Assembly (NCBI RefSeq): GCF_029852145.1 | Contig: NC_079979.1 | Span: 5,432,501-5,496,500 of the forward strand | Origin: Microplitis mediator | Taxonomy: Eukaryota > Arthropoda > Insecta > Hymenoptera > Braconidae | DNA length: 64,000 bases | Reading direction: 5' to 3' | In this document: in pieces, positions 23,790 through 34,321 of the stretch | Position numbering within the stretch: position 1 is the first letter of the stretch | Layout of the letters: each line of letters begins with the position of its first letter | Program-made: the position numbers and the translations under genes | Notes under the pieces: generated by a model | The model's input: the letters and a program-made list of their open reading frames with translations, nothing else | What the model was told of the DNA's origin: nothing | Database searches by the model: none

Positions 23790-25030
23790 ATTATAATAAA
23801 TCGTATTTATTTTTTAAATCGTATTTATTTTATTATTATAAATCGTATTTATTTTATATAAGAATTTAATCTGTTTTTGCCCGTACTATTCCTTATCCAA
23901 GCTAATATCAGACTTATTTTTGTATGATATTTAGTCTGTTTTAAATCGCGTTTAGACTAAAAACAGACTTTTTTATTATAATTATTGGTCTGTGTTCAAT
24001 TGTTTTAGAGGACCAATCCAGGACTTTTTATAAATATAAATAATAATAATAATAATAATCTAGATTTATTAATTTATTTTAATTTTCTTGGTATTTAAAA
24101 CATGCTAATGCGCTTCCATAATAAGATGTCACACAGAGAAAATGTTGGCTCGAAACCTAACAATTTTTACAATGCTGTCGATTAAACTTGAAACAGGGAG
24201 TAAAGCATCCAAAAAATTATCGTGCTCTAACAAAAAATGATTATACTGTATCACATTACTTATTACGCGCGAGAAACTTATCGATGAGCTTCAATATCAA
24301 TTACTTCCATACATTATAATAATTTTGATGCAGCATAGTAATTTTTTATAAGAGTATAGTAATTTTTTGGATACTTTACTTTCTGTTTCAAGTTTGGTCG
24401 ACAGAATAATAAAGATTGGTAGATTTTGAGCCAACATTTTTCTCCGTAGCACAAGAATTTTGATGTTTTCTTATGCCAAAATATTTTCAATTTTATCCAG
24501 TAAATAAGAGAAAATTCTTGACATTTTAAGAGTTGTTTTATCACTTTTATTCAATGATATAAATATTCAATGAAGACAACTAAAAAATTAAGCTGTCAAA
24601 TTTTCATTAACTGCCGACATTTTTAAACAAAAGATAGTAAATAAATAGTAAATAAAACATAATAAATTCTGCAACTTAATATTTTTTCATAAATATTGCC
24701 CATAAATAAAAATTTTATAAGTCCATGATTTAATCTAGTTTTGTCCTTGTAAATTTTCAGAACTAAAATTTTTTAAAGTTCACGAATCAATCTAATTTAG
24801 TCTGCTCGTAACGCGTTTGTTTTTTAAAGTAGCAGGTCGAAAAAAACTTAAAATTTTCATAAAAGATCAAAATCAGATCAAATAGTCCAATCAGACTAAA
24901 ATCAGGTCAAATTTTTCAGTCCGTGTAGATCAAAAACAGATTGAAATTTTTATCGAAGTTCAATAAGAGACCAAGTAGTCCAAATACAGTCCAGTTAGAC
25001 TAAAATCAGATCAAATTTTTCGACCCGGGA
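23790..25030. mobile_element. Second copy of the ACCCGGGTC foldback family
   Basis: Parallels 12165-13354 almost base for base, ending ATTTTTCGACCCGGG at about 25028. The left end is replaced by three tandem copies of AATCGTATTTATTTT (23795-23855). Confidence 0.75.
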
Positions 25031-25379
25031 TGTTATGGAAATTTTACACTGACTAAAAAAATTAACTTAGTTGAAATTTGAAGGATTTTGACTTAAATTT
25101 TAAGTCATAATTAAGATTTTTTTTCGACCCGGAGAGATAAGGTAAATATCCCCAATGCCGGAACGATTTGATAATTATCATATTATATTTCAGCTCGTAC
25201 GTGATAAAATTCAATATAACTTTCTTTATTGTTATTTATTACAGCCCAATAAAAAATGATTTTGTATAATTATATATAATTATATATGAGTACATATATA
25301 ATCAGATCTGAAAATTGGCCAGATCTAATCATATATAATCATATATATAGTAGGTAGCTCTACCTAAACCTAAATGAAC
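25031..25379. other. AT-rich spacer with ATATATAAT runs
   Basis: Contains TTTTTTTTCGACCCGGAG at about 25123, probably another stray end of the ACCCGGGTC family, then ATATATAATTATATA low-complexity sequence. No gene. Confidence 0.45.
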
Positions 25380-26106
25380 TTGTTCCTTTAATTGTTTTGC
25401 AAAACTTTGATCAATCCACCCCGAAAAACGGTTCGATAGATCAATTTAAAAATTTGCAGAGTTATTGAACGTACATTGAGCTTAAAAAGTACCTGGCAAA
25501 ATTATTTTGTTTATCGATATTTACAAAGTAGCGGTTGATTTACTAAAAATCCAAAAAAAGCCATTTTTTTTAACTTACTTCTAATGGTTGTTAAAAATGA
25601 AAAAAAATTTTTTCTTCAAAAAATGATGAAAGGGTCTTGTAGGAAATTTATTCGAGTTTTTAACGCCAGCCTCAAATTTACTGTGCGATCATTGGTACCT
25701 GAAATATCGATGATCAAACCCAAAAGAATCAGTTTTTGTTTGTAGGCTGATATCTCAGCGGCAAGTTGTCGTACAAATCTAAGAAAAAATTGAAATTAAA
25801 GCTAATTAAATTTGCTAACTGACCTTTGCATTGGTTTAGCTGAAAAAATTTTTTCGCAGCCCGTGGACTCTCTCAAAGAAAAGAAAAAATTTAGAAAATT
25901 TTTGTCTCGCGGTATTTCTCATGTTAGTGCAATAGCCGGAGCTCTTAAAAAATTTTGATAAAAATGCACTGGCACTAGAGATTTCAATCTATAAAATGCT
26001 TTTTTTCTTAATCTCGATACGATTATTTTTCACAAAGTTACAGCCTTCCAAAAATCACTAAAAAATTTCGAAAATTTTTCTGTTTCTTTAATTTATGCCG
26101 TGAGTG
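25380..26106 (+). mobile_element. Relative of the large foldback element, left arm truncated
   Basis: Shares with 14380-15109 the landmarks TTGTTCCTTTAATTGTTTTG, CTGATATCTCAGCGGCAA and CAGCCTTCCAAAAATCACT, and ends GCCGTGAGTG before TA. Similarity is patchy, so it is an older or different subfamily. Confidence 0.6.
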
Positions 26107-26115
26107 TATATTGAA

Positions 26116-26590
26116 ATTAGTGAGAGACTTTAATTCGATCGAAGCTTCCAGAAAAATGGTGACGTAAACATATGCTAAGCTATCGTTACAAAATCAATTA
26201 ACGACAATGCAAAATCGAGATATAAAAGCAATACAAAGTAAATAATCAGTGAATCAGTTTTGTCTTGAAATCTGTGTGCAGCCATAATTATATTCTAACC
26301 AGAAATGTTATCGGGGAATCCGGTGGATTGTCGTTATTATTTTTATAATTCGCTTTTCAATCAAATAATATATTAGATAAGTTTTGAATTTCCGGACAAT
26401 ATTTGACCTTAATATATAATTATGGCTGCACGTGGACTTCAAAAATAGATTGATTCACTGATTACTAACTTTGTATTGTTTTTATATCACATTTTTACAT
26501 TGTTGTTGATTGATTTTGTGACGATAGCTTAGTGTATACTTACGTCACCCGTGGCTTGGAATATTTGCTCTAATTAAAGTCTCCCTCTCG
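26116..26590. repeat. Inverted repeat, about 175-bp arms
   Basis: 26116-26292 and 26416-26590 are diverged reverse complements (for example AGTGAATCAGTTTTGTCTTG against CAAAAATAGATTGATTCACT, and GCAGCCATAATTATA against TATAATTATGGCTGC) with a spacer of about 120 bp. It ends roughly 85 bp before the start codon of the spliced host gene, so it may lie in that gene's promoter or 5' UTR. Confidence 0.7.
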
Positions 26591-26676
26591 TTGTAATATA
26601 TAACAGGCTGATTACGATTTTGTGGCTCATAAGTATCGTAATCTTCGAAGGTATAACAGTTTACATAAAAGAAAAT

Positions 26677-26727
26677 ATGATGTTACTAATCACTCTAGTT
26701 GTCATCACTCAATCGTTTGGCATACAG
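26677..26727 (+). CDS. Secreted DUF1091/ML-like protein, exon 1
   Basis: 17 codons from ATG 26677 (a second ATG follows directly at 26680). The encoded MMLLITLVVITQSFGIQ is a good signal peptide. The exon ends CAG before GTAATT (donor at 26728), phase 0. It is the first of four exons that join in phase without stops to give about 165 residues. The start is chosen because the hydrophobic stretch begins there; an upstream in-frame extension lacks an ATG. Confidence 0.6.
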
Positions 26728-26797
26728 GTAATTTATTTAATTATAATACCAATTTTTTATTCTACACGGAAAGAAAATTTCATTAAAATTTATGATA

Positions 26798-28016
26798 CCC
26801 GATGAAAAAAGATTTAATACAATTGTATAAAATTATATACAAAAAATGGCCCGATCCAATTGTATACAACTGTATAAAAATTGTATACAATTCTATACAA
26901 ATTGTATACAAGTCTATATAATTATATACAATTTTATAAAAATTATATACAATTCTATATAATTTTATACAATTCTATATAATCATATACAATTCTATAT
27001 AATTGCAATATATAGAATTGTATATAATTATATAGAATTGTATACAATTTGTATAGAATGGTATACAATTTCTATACAAATTGAATACAATTGGATTGGG
27101 CCATTTTTTTTATCCAATTATATATAGTCTATATATAATTATATACACGGAAAGAAAATTATGGCAGCAGTTCCCATAATTTCGTGAAATTTTTTCCTAT
27201 ACCATCATAGGAATTACGACCATAAATTATGGGAGCGGTTCCTATAATCATAGGAATGTTTCCCATAATTATAGGAATAGTTCCTATAATTATGGGAATG
27301 ATACCCATAACACTATAGGAATGGTTCCTATAATTATAGGAATGGTTCCTATAATTTATAGGAATACTTTCTATAATATTATGGGAATCATTCCCATAAT
27401 ATTATGGGAATAGTTCCCATACTATTATAGGAACCATTCCTATAATATTATGGGAATGGTTCCCATATAATCATGAAAAAATTAATTTAAAGAAATGTGG
27501 TAATCACTTCTACAATACACAGAAATATTATTAAACATAAAAACAAAAATTCAAACATTGAAACAAAAATCGTATTTGGCAAAAAAACATTAAAATTTTT
27601 AACAAGAATTTTTTGTCAGCACAAAACATTTAAGAAAATTCAAATTTTGGGAAATTTCTACACTATTGTGCAAAAAAAAAATTTTTTTATATTATAGGGA
27701 TGGTTCCCATGACATTATGGGAATAGTTCCCATAATATTATAGAAATAGTTCCTATACCAATATGGGAACCATTCCCATAATATTATGAGAATGATTCCC
27801 ATACCATTGTGGGAACCATCTCCATAATAGTTTGAGAATAGTTTCCCACGATATATGGGAACCATCCCTATAGTAGTATAGGTACTATTCCCATACCATT
27901 ATGGGAACCATTCCCATAATGCATAGCAAAACTTCCCATAATTTTCTTTCCGTGTATGGTCTATATATAATTGATGTATAATTCTATACAATTGTATAAA
28001 ATCTTTTTTCATCGGG
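26798..28016. mobile_element. Palindromic MITE, CCCGATGAAAAAAG family, interrupted
   Basis: Ends CCCGATGAAAAAAGATTTAA and TAAAATCTTTTTTCATCGGG; same family as 22729-23085. A second MITE (27146-27954) is inserted in its right arm. It lies in intron 1 of the spliced gene. Confidence 0.8.
27146..27954. mobile_element. TA-target MITE with a core of GGAANNNTTCC palindromes
   Basis: Ends CACGGAAAGAAAATTATGG and CCATAATTTTCTTTCCGTG with TA on both sides (27144-27145 and 27955-27956). Two blocks (about 27165-27475 and 27690-27925) are arrays of about 21-bp units such as GGAATGGTTCCTATAATTAT and its variants, each self-complementary. A single copy of the terminal sequence also occurs at 26765. Ends resemble those of the element at 7293. 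Confidence 0.8.
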
Positions 28017-28085
28017 TATAAACTGAATATTGGACTATACTCTAACAAACATTAACTTTCAAATGTCTTATTTCAAAATTTACTA

Positions 28086-29014
28086 CACTAATGGAATAAA
28101 TTAAAGGATAAAAAAAAATTTCCAAATTTTTGGGCGATTTTCAACAGGCCCTAACTTTGAGAGAAATGGTCGTACAAGAAATAAAAAAAAAGGAAATTGT
28201 AGCTCCAAGTATCTACTTTTTGGATTAGAATTCTAAAATTTTTTAGCGTCAGCGGTTTTAGAGTAATCTTTGAAAAACCAGCGACAAAAAAATTTTCAAA
28301 TTTAAAAAACATTTTTTTTTTGGTCTTCGGGTGTGGAAAAATTTTTTTTTGCTTAACCACTATGAGGATCGGATACCTTCATTATTCTGCTTTAATTTCT
28401 TTTTTTATGGACCTTTGATGCGTCCACTTCTTGCCGAGATATCGGTTTTCAAATGAAAAAGGATCCTTTTGTCTTTGATTATCGATATCTCAGAAACCAA
28501 TGATCACACAGAAAGTTAATGGTGAGTTTAAAAAACTTAAATAAAGTCCCTTCAACGATTAGCCATTGCTTCTTCGAAAAAAACATTTTTCCCTATCGTC
28601 ACATGAATTTAAAAATGCAACAAAAAAAGGGCATTTTATAGTTTTTTGGAAAATCAAGCGCTGAATCGATAATATTGTGGAAATCGATAATGTTAACTGT
28701 GCATTTTACAGTTCAATATGCCCACAAAAACCCTACAAAGAGCCAGATCAATCCAACCAGCCGTTTATTTGTTTCACTCGATCAAATTTTCGAAAAAATT
28801 AAAGGATCACGTTTTTTGCTGTGAAAAGCTCATAATCTTTAACAAGGTGAAAAAAAAATTTTTTTCGGAGCTTTGTCCACAATTTTATCGCAGACAGTGC
28901 TTAAATTTCCAAAAAAGAAAAAAGTTTTTTTTCAAAATAAAATTTTCAAAAAAATAAATTTTTCATAAGAAAGTTTGGAAATTTTTTTTGATCCTTTAAT
29001 TTTTTCCATTAGTG
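28086..29014 (-). mobile_element. Large foldback element, CACTAATGG ends, TA target
   Basis: Ends CACTAATGGAATAAATTAAA and its complement at 29006-29014, with TA on both sides (28084-28085 and 29015-29016). Interior landmarks (GATATCGATAATCAAAGACA, GATATCTCAG) match the element at 13926 in the opposite orientation. It lies in intron 1 of the spliced gene. Confidence 0.75.
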
Positions 29015-29029
29015 TATGTAGGATACTTT

Positions 29030-29530
29030 TTTTTGCTTTTTGACATCGTAACTTTACGTTTGAATGAAATAAATATAACAGCGTCGCCTCTGTTATAATA
29101 CGATGTAAGTTATAAAAATTACGATGTTGCATCGTAATTTTTAAACAGAGACTGTATTTTTACTGTTTTTTTATATGGTTTATGTGAATTTTAACATTTT
29201 CTGAAATTGAGAGTACTTCTGTTGCCGATTGGTCCAATACAAGGCATCAGTCAGATTGCACTCGAAAAGTTTCGTGTTCGAATTCTTCACCCGTCCAAGC
29301 GATTATTATTTTATACTTTTATTTAAAATTTCTATTACACTATATTCTCAAATTTGACGATGCTCACCTCGCAATTTATAGTAAAGAGCTTAATACTCTG
29401 TGTTATTAGTGGGTAGTATTATTTCAAATAAAGTTTAGAATCTCAAATCGTAAAAATTATGATTTTAAAGGTATAGTCCATCACTACAATGATCAATAGG
29501 AAAAACTACGATGTTAGCATCATCAATTAA
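29030..29530. other. Intronic AT-rich region with repeated TACGATG motifs
   Basis: ATTACGATGTTGCATCGTAAT (29119-29139) is a short palindrome, and related TACGATGT strings recur at 29098 and 29507. At 29228-29300 a segment with GTGTTCGAATTC looks like a weak Pol III B box, but I cannot fold a tRNA. Possibly an old SINE or MITE. Confidence 0.35.
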
Positions 29531-29609
29531 CTGCAATTTTTTTTCTGTGTACTCACATTTGTTCCTTTTATTTGCAGTAAATATATTGTTCTTAATATAA
29601 TTTTTTTAG

Positions 29610-29753
29610 GGAGCCATAGATGTCGTTTTCGAGGATTCCCTTTGTCCTTTTTACGACGAGGAATATTTCTTAGAACCTGATGTTTTTGTAGATAATCACA
29701 ATTCATTGGTTTCAAACGTCACTATAATTAAACTACTTCCGGAAGAAACTCAA
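29610..29753 (+). CDS. Secreted DUF1091/ML-like protein, exon 2
   Basis: Preceded by a pyrimidine tract and TTTTTTTAG (acceptor AG at 29608-29609) and ending ACTCAA before GTAATT. 48 codons in phase 0, including AIDVVFEDSLCPFYDEEYF and a potential N-glycosylation site NVT. The acidic, aromatic N-terminal part followed by an alternating hydrophobic strand fits the mature N-terminus of small secreted insect proteins in this group. The 2.9-kb intron before it holds three mobile elements. Confidence 0.6.
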
Positions 29754-29813
29754 GTAATTATTGTTTTGCATTATTATTATCGTTATTACTCATATTATTG
29801 TTTTTTTTATTCA

Positions 29814-29915
29814 CTCTCTAAAAATGAATCAGTGAAATTAGTGGTATACTTATAGCTGTAGAAATAGTGACTATCCACTGATTCGCGAGAATTTCACTAA
29901 TTCATTTTTAGAGAG
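29814..29915. mobile_element. 102-bp hairpin MITE, CTCTCTAAAAATGAAT ends
   Basis: CTCTCTAAAAATGAATCAGT and its inverted partner ending ATTCATTTTTAGAGAG enclose a short loop. It lies in intron 2. A longer relative with similar ends is at 31656-32466. Confidence 0.7.
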
Positions 29916-30055
29916 CAATAATACTCAAGATTTTCCTTACGCCAGTAAATATTTAACAGATATTAATTATAATATGATACAATTTGTTGCGTTTCACCAC
30001 AGATTTCCCTGCTTAAAAAATCCGATAGATTCTTGTAGCTGTATGTGGAGCATTC

Positions 30056-30198
30056 CACCCGGGTCGAAAAATTTGATCTGTTTTAAATCAACTAAAAATT
30101 TCAAGTTATTTTTATTCAATTTTTTTTTTTTCTATTCATTTAATATGTGAATTTTAAATATAAATTTATACAATTGTATAAAATATTTTTTCATCGGA
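30056..30198. mobile_element. Fused MITE fragments
   Basis: Starts with CACCCGGGTCGAAAAATTTG (ACCCGGGTC family end) and finishes with TATACAATTGTATAAAAT followed by CTTTTTTCATCGG-like sequence (CCCGATG family end). Two families' fragments are directly joined. Confidence 0.6.
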
Positions 30199-30584
30199 AA
30201 ATTCTGTATAGCTGAATTGGCTATACGGCGTATCATTAAGTAAGTTGAGTAGAGGTACCGTTTTTGGTGACTTTAGGGCCAGTGTTGGACACTTGAAAAA
30301 TTTAAATAAAATATTTTGTGAAATACGCAATAATTATATCTTTTAGTTTCTTCAGAGATACTTTTATCCCACTATTAAAATGGAAATTATATTTTACGCT
30401 TTTTCATTAATTAAAATAAAGGATTAATTGTCCAAAAATGGAGCAGTGGCCACAAATGGTACCTCTACCCTATACAGCGTATAGCCAGAATAGCGATATG
30501 TATACTCACTCTGACGATATTTCTTTCGTGTATATAAGCTTTATAGCTCATGAATCAAAAAAATAATCTATTCATAAATTTTAG

Positions 30585-30743
30585 TCACGGCTCGTAATAA
30601 TGGGAGCATCAATGGGAGAATATGTTGTGAGTACTGGAATTGATCAAACGATGGAATTGTGTGATTTAATCGAGGAACCTATTATGGCAGGTCCTAATCT
30701 TAAATTACTAGGATTTTCTGAAGACCACTGTCCACCGTTACCT
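30585..30743 (+). CDS. Secreted DUF1091/ML-like protein, exon 3
   Basis: Acceptor TTTTAG ends at 30584; donor GTAAGT begins at 30744, a full consensus. 53 codons in phase 0. The segment contains ASMGEYVVSTGID, then MELCDLIEEPIM, then a His-Cys-Pro motif at the end. The order M-x-E-Y ... F/L-C-x-L/I-x-x-P ... C-P is what I recall of the DUF1091 / MD-2-related uncharacterised secreted proteins of insects. An internal ATG at 30600 also opens a 72-codon frame that reads into the intron, which is not the gene product. Confidence 0.65.
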
Positions 30744-30837
30744 GTAAGTTCAAACATCGTTGAAAACACAAAAGCCAAAGCGAGTGATATTTATTCTTCA
30801 GATAATAATATTTATTAGGATTAAACTTAAAAAATAT

Positions 30838-31030
30838 TTTACAAACACTGTAAAAAATTCGCGGAGTGAATGCGGATTGAATTCGGAGTGAATACGGAGT
30901 GAATTAATTTTTAATTATTCACTTCCCTCGGAGTGAAATTCACTCCACAGGGGAGTTTTCGCGGAGTGGATAATTTTTTATTAATTTAATCCCTCCGGAG
31001 GGAAATTCACTCCGGAGGGGAGTTTTAAAA
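30838..31030. repeat. Cluster of GGAGTGAATTTCACTCC palindromes
   Basis: GGAGTGAA, or its inverse TTCACTCC, occurs repeatedly between 30857 and 31025, with CTCCGGAG palindromes at 30996-31003 and 31010-31017. Highly self-complementary and locally GC-rich. Intron 3 of the spliced gene. Confidence 0.7.
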
Positions 31031-31107
31031 GTATTATTAATAAAAAATAACTTCACTAAATAAAATCGAAATTAAAATTCGCGTATTACAGTACTGATCA
31101 ACCGATA

Positions 31108-31110
<3 letters not shown>

Positions 31111-31156
<46 letters not shown>

Positions 31157-31329
31157 GAACACACACATGCACATATTCGCACACGCGCACACATGCGCAC
31201 ACCCGAACACACATACGCACACATTTGCATACACCCGATCAGACACACACACACACACACGAACACATTCGCATAAACGCACGCACCCGAACACACACAC
31301 GCACATATTTGCACACTCGCACGCGCACT

Positions 31330-31400
<71 letters not shown>

Positions 31401-31412
31401 TCGGACATCATT
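31111..31412. repeat. (CA)n microsatellite, 300 bp
   Basis: Long CA runs at 31111-31153 and 31336-31395 separated by degenerate CA/CG/CAT units. The sequence flanking its right end (GACACTCGGACATCATTCTA...) is the AACTTCCCGC-family MITE in reverse. Long frames here on both strands are repeat translations (His-Thr or Cys-Val), not genes. Confidence 0.95.
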
Positions 31413-31549
31413 CTAAAAATAGTCAGAATAGCTTCCTAGGACCTCAAAACGTCAACATCCGTTGAAATTTCGATTTTCGCAAATCGGGGTGAAAACAATA
31501 ATTTCCCGAAATTTTTGAAAATTATCGATTTTCTTAGCGGGAAGTTAAA
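31413..31549 (-). mobile_element. AACTTCCCGC-family MITE fragment joined to the microsatellite
   Basis: Ends TCTTAGCGGGAAGTT and follows, in reverse, 4601-4740, including the AGCTTCCTAGGACCTCAAAACG segment. Confidence 0.75.
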
Positions 31550-31655
31550 AAAAATAAATAAATTCAATATTTGAAAAAGAATAGAAACAAAAATGAGCGC
31601 AACTCAATTATATTACTTCCCTTACTCAGATCTTACTATATAAAATTTCACTGTA

Positions 31656-32466
31656 CTCTTTAAATATGAATTAGTGTTTTTTTACTAATTTCAAGTGAAT
31701 ATTCACTAATTGTCAATGCTACAATCGTACCACGCAGAATTAGTGAATATTCACTAAATGAATATGTAAATATTAGAATTCACTGATTTTATAAGTGAAT
31801 ATGAGAATCCACTAAATTGAAAAGTGAATATGAGAATCCATTGATTTCATCGGTGAAAAAAAAATATTATATTGCGTAAAAAAATATAAGACACTTGTAA
31901 TTAGATCCGAAATGTAATTAATGTATTAGAATTATTACTTAGAGAAAGTATACATGATTTTGATTGATGAAAAAATCCCGGTGACTGCTGGGCTCGAACC
32001 TGCATCCTTCCGATTCAAAGTCTTTGATGCTATCCACTGCGCTGACCTACGCATGTGATCGCGTGAGTGTAAATAGTATATTCGTTATGATACCAAACAA
32101 TAACTGATAAAGAAATAAAAAATCCGTGATGTTATGTTTGACGTACTCTTCATATAAATATACTATTGTTCTGTACTTCTATTTTTTTTAATTTTTAAAG
32201 TATTTTATTAAAATTTTTAAAAATAGCACCATAATTATTAATAATATTTATATCTAGTAAAATTTTTAATTATTTGCTAGTTACTAGTGAAATTGTGAAA
32301 CTCATAAATTAAGAAGTGAATAACAGTTTTACTTGTAGAAATTATGAAAATATCGCTAGTTCAGTAGTGAAAATCACTAATTTGTTATTTAAATACACTG
32401 ATTATGAAGTGAATATAGCTTCACTAACGTAATTAATGAAATTTCCACTAATTCATGTTTACGGAG
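31656..32466. mobile_element. TA-target MITE, CTCTTTAAATATGAATTAGTG ends
   Basis: Left end CTCTTTAAATATGAATTAG, right end CTAATTCATGTTTACGGAG, both next to TA (31654-31655 and 32467-32468). The interior repeats TTAGTGAATATTCACTAA palindromes and holds a tRNA-like segment at about 31975-32060. Intron 3 of the spliced gene. Confidence 0.65.
31975..32060 (-). ncRNA. tRNA-like or SINE-like Pol III segment
   Basis: Read on the minus strand, CAGCGCAGTGG fits a Pol III A box and GGTTCGAGCCC fits a B box at tRNA-like spacing, and a TTTTTT run follows the acceptor-like end. The T-arm stem has an A-A mismatch and I cannot pair the anticodon stem well, so it is more likely a tRNA pseudogene or tRNA-derived SINE than a working tRNA. 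Confidence 0.5.
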
Positions 32467-32800
32467 TACAGTCTTATAAAATTGTGTATAAAATCTTATA
32501 TAATATTATGAAATCGTGTAAAACTTTATAAAATTTTATACAATTCCATAAAATTGTATGAATTTCTATAAAATTTTGCTGTGAAATCTTATAAAATTTG
32601 ATATAATTTTCTAAAATTTTCTAAAAACATTTTTTCCCGGGAATGGGAACAATTTTTGAAACAAGACATAATGATTAATTAGATACTGAATACATCTTCA
32701 ACTAAAATCGTTTTTTAAAATTCAATATTGATTTTTGTTACTTATATCTATGAATCTCATTGTTACATAATGTTTTAATCTCAATTCTAACACTTTCTAG

Positions 32801-32944
32801 GGTAATTATGGAACCGAAGATTATGTATTTTCACCAGAAAGATATTCAGAAAAAATAATACCTAATCAATACATGATGAATATGACTCTATCATATGAGG
32901 ATAAACTATTATTACTATGCCAAATATTCCTGAAAGCTAGTTGA
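32801..32944 (+). CDS. Secreted DUF1091/ML-like protein, exon 4 (C-terminus)
   Basis: Acceptor CACTTTCTAG ends at 32800. 47 codons then TGA at 32942-32944. It begins GNYGTEDYVF and contains a predicted N-glycosylation site NMT and a final strand of hydrophobic residues. A G-x-Y directly after the C-P of exon 3, and a Y-x-x-x-x-x-L strand after I-I-P-x-x-Y, match the C-terminal half of the DUF1091 pattern. Function of the family is unknown; a lipid- or ligand-binding role is an inference from the ML-like fold proposed for relatives. Confidence 0.62.
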   Translation, partial: GNYGTEDYVFSPERYSEKIIPNQYMMNMTLSYEDKLLLLCQIFLKAS

Positions 32945-33007
32945 AGCGTAAAGTTATTTTTTGGACAGGCACTATTATGATAATTACTTATTTTTCGTTG
33001 TGTAATC

Positions 33008-33180
33008 ATGGATTCTAATAAAAATAATTACTCTAATAACTTTCTTAATCCTTATGAATTCTGGGGCGAGATACTTCCACAAGAAATCCTCAATATATTT
33101 GATGTGACATTTCGCGAAGATACTTGCGTAAGGAGCATTAGGTCAAAGTTTCTACAGAATTGCTTATTGGCAGACAGTTA
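33008..33180 (+). CDS. Short ORF or first exon, unknown
   Basis: 57 codons from ATG 33008 to TAG 33178-33180, starting MDSNKNNYSNNFLNPYEFWG. The first 40 codons have coding-like composition, and a possible donor (TGC before GTAAGG) sits at 33128; a second possible donor AAG/GTAAGT lies at 33213. It begins 63 bp after the stop of the spliced gene, so it may be the 3' UTR of that gene or the start of another gene. I recognise no domain. Confidence 0.3.
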
Positions 33181-33189
33181 GCCTTCCTT

Positions 33190-33739
33190 TGTGACGCGTA
33201 TTATCAGCATTAAGGTAAGTGACCCCTCTTTCGGCCAGGCCCCCTTTATCGGCCACTTAGTCGAAAAATCGATATATTTCCATCATAAGTACGTATTCAT
33301 CCATAAATAGTTTAAAAGAAAAAAAACGTGAAATTAATCTAGTTTAGATTCAACATACTCTGATTATTGTAAAAATTTATTTTATAATTAAAAAAAAAAT
33401 AGTAGTGTATCAGATGCGATTTCTGGTGATTTCTTATCAGGTTGGTTAAGGTTTCTTGTTTTTTCAATAACCTATTACTAATTAAAAGTAACAATAGAAG
33501 TCCGATTTTTTTTTGTAATCTCATTAGCTCGTATCATAGTAATTTTAGGAATTAAAAATTTAATGATTTTTGCCTAATTTAATATAAAAATAGGGTGGCC
33601 GAACATAGATACAAGAAAATTAGACGAAAAATTCAAGGAAACTTTTGTAAAGTAAACTGTTGCTAAAGCAAACTGTGCAATAGCACACTTTTTATAGGGT
33701 ATATTTCTATACTAAATCTTACTGACCCTAATAGCACAC
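33190..33739. other. No recognised feature
   Basis: AT-rich. The last 110 bp (GGAAACTTTTGTAAAGTAAAC, TTGCTAAAGCAAACTGTGC) recur as a direct repeat at 34333-34385, bracketing the foldback element between them. Confidence 0.4.
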
Positions 33740-34321
33740 CCTAATAGCCACTTTAGCTTGAAATTGAAGTACCTCGACATTGAAATTGCCTGAAATTTGC
33801 TGCCCAAATTTGCAGACAATTTGACAGCAAAAGTTGGAAAAACAAATTTGCGGTTAATTTTTGCTCAATTTAGAGGTAAATTTTTACTAGAAAAAAAAAG
33901 TCGGTAATGTTCATTCTTACTATTTCAGAAGGTAAGCAAATTTATACATAAAAATGTCTACAATTTGGGGGTGAAAAAATACTTTATAAGTCAAATTAAC
34001 AATAAATTGATGTAAAACTGCCTGAAAAATTTTGTTTAGTCAGCTTTTGAAGTGAATTTGCATTCTAATTCGGGTAGTAAATTTACGTCAAATTGTACTG
34101 CAAGGTGTATAGACATTTTATGTATAATTTGCTTATCATCTGAAATGCAAAGAACGAACGTTACCAACAATTATTTTCTATAAAAAATTACCTCTAAATC
34201 GAGCAAAAATTAACCGCAAATTTTTCTTTTCAACTTTTACTGTTAAATTATTGGCAAATTCGGGCAGGTAATTTTAATGATGTCAAGTTACAGTCAATTT
34301 CAAGCTAAAGTAGCGATTAGG
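33740..34321. mobile_element. Foldback MITE, CCTAATAGCCAC family, copy 1
   Basis: Ends CTAATAGCCACTTTAGCTTG and CAAGCTAAAGTAGCGATTAG; the arms remain complementary through motifs such as GGTTAATTTTTGCTCAATTT and TTATTGCTAT-poor spacers. A second copy lies at 34909-35481. Confidence 0.75.

Noticed and set aside
29228..29310. tRNA gene in intron 1
   Set aside because: Only a weak B-box-like string; no cloverleaf could be drawn.
31037..31439. Long Cys/Val and His/Thr open frames on both strands
   Set aside because: They are translations of the CA microsatellite; a dinucleotide repeat stays open in several frames.
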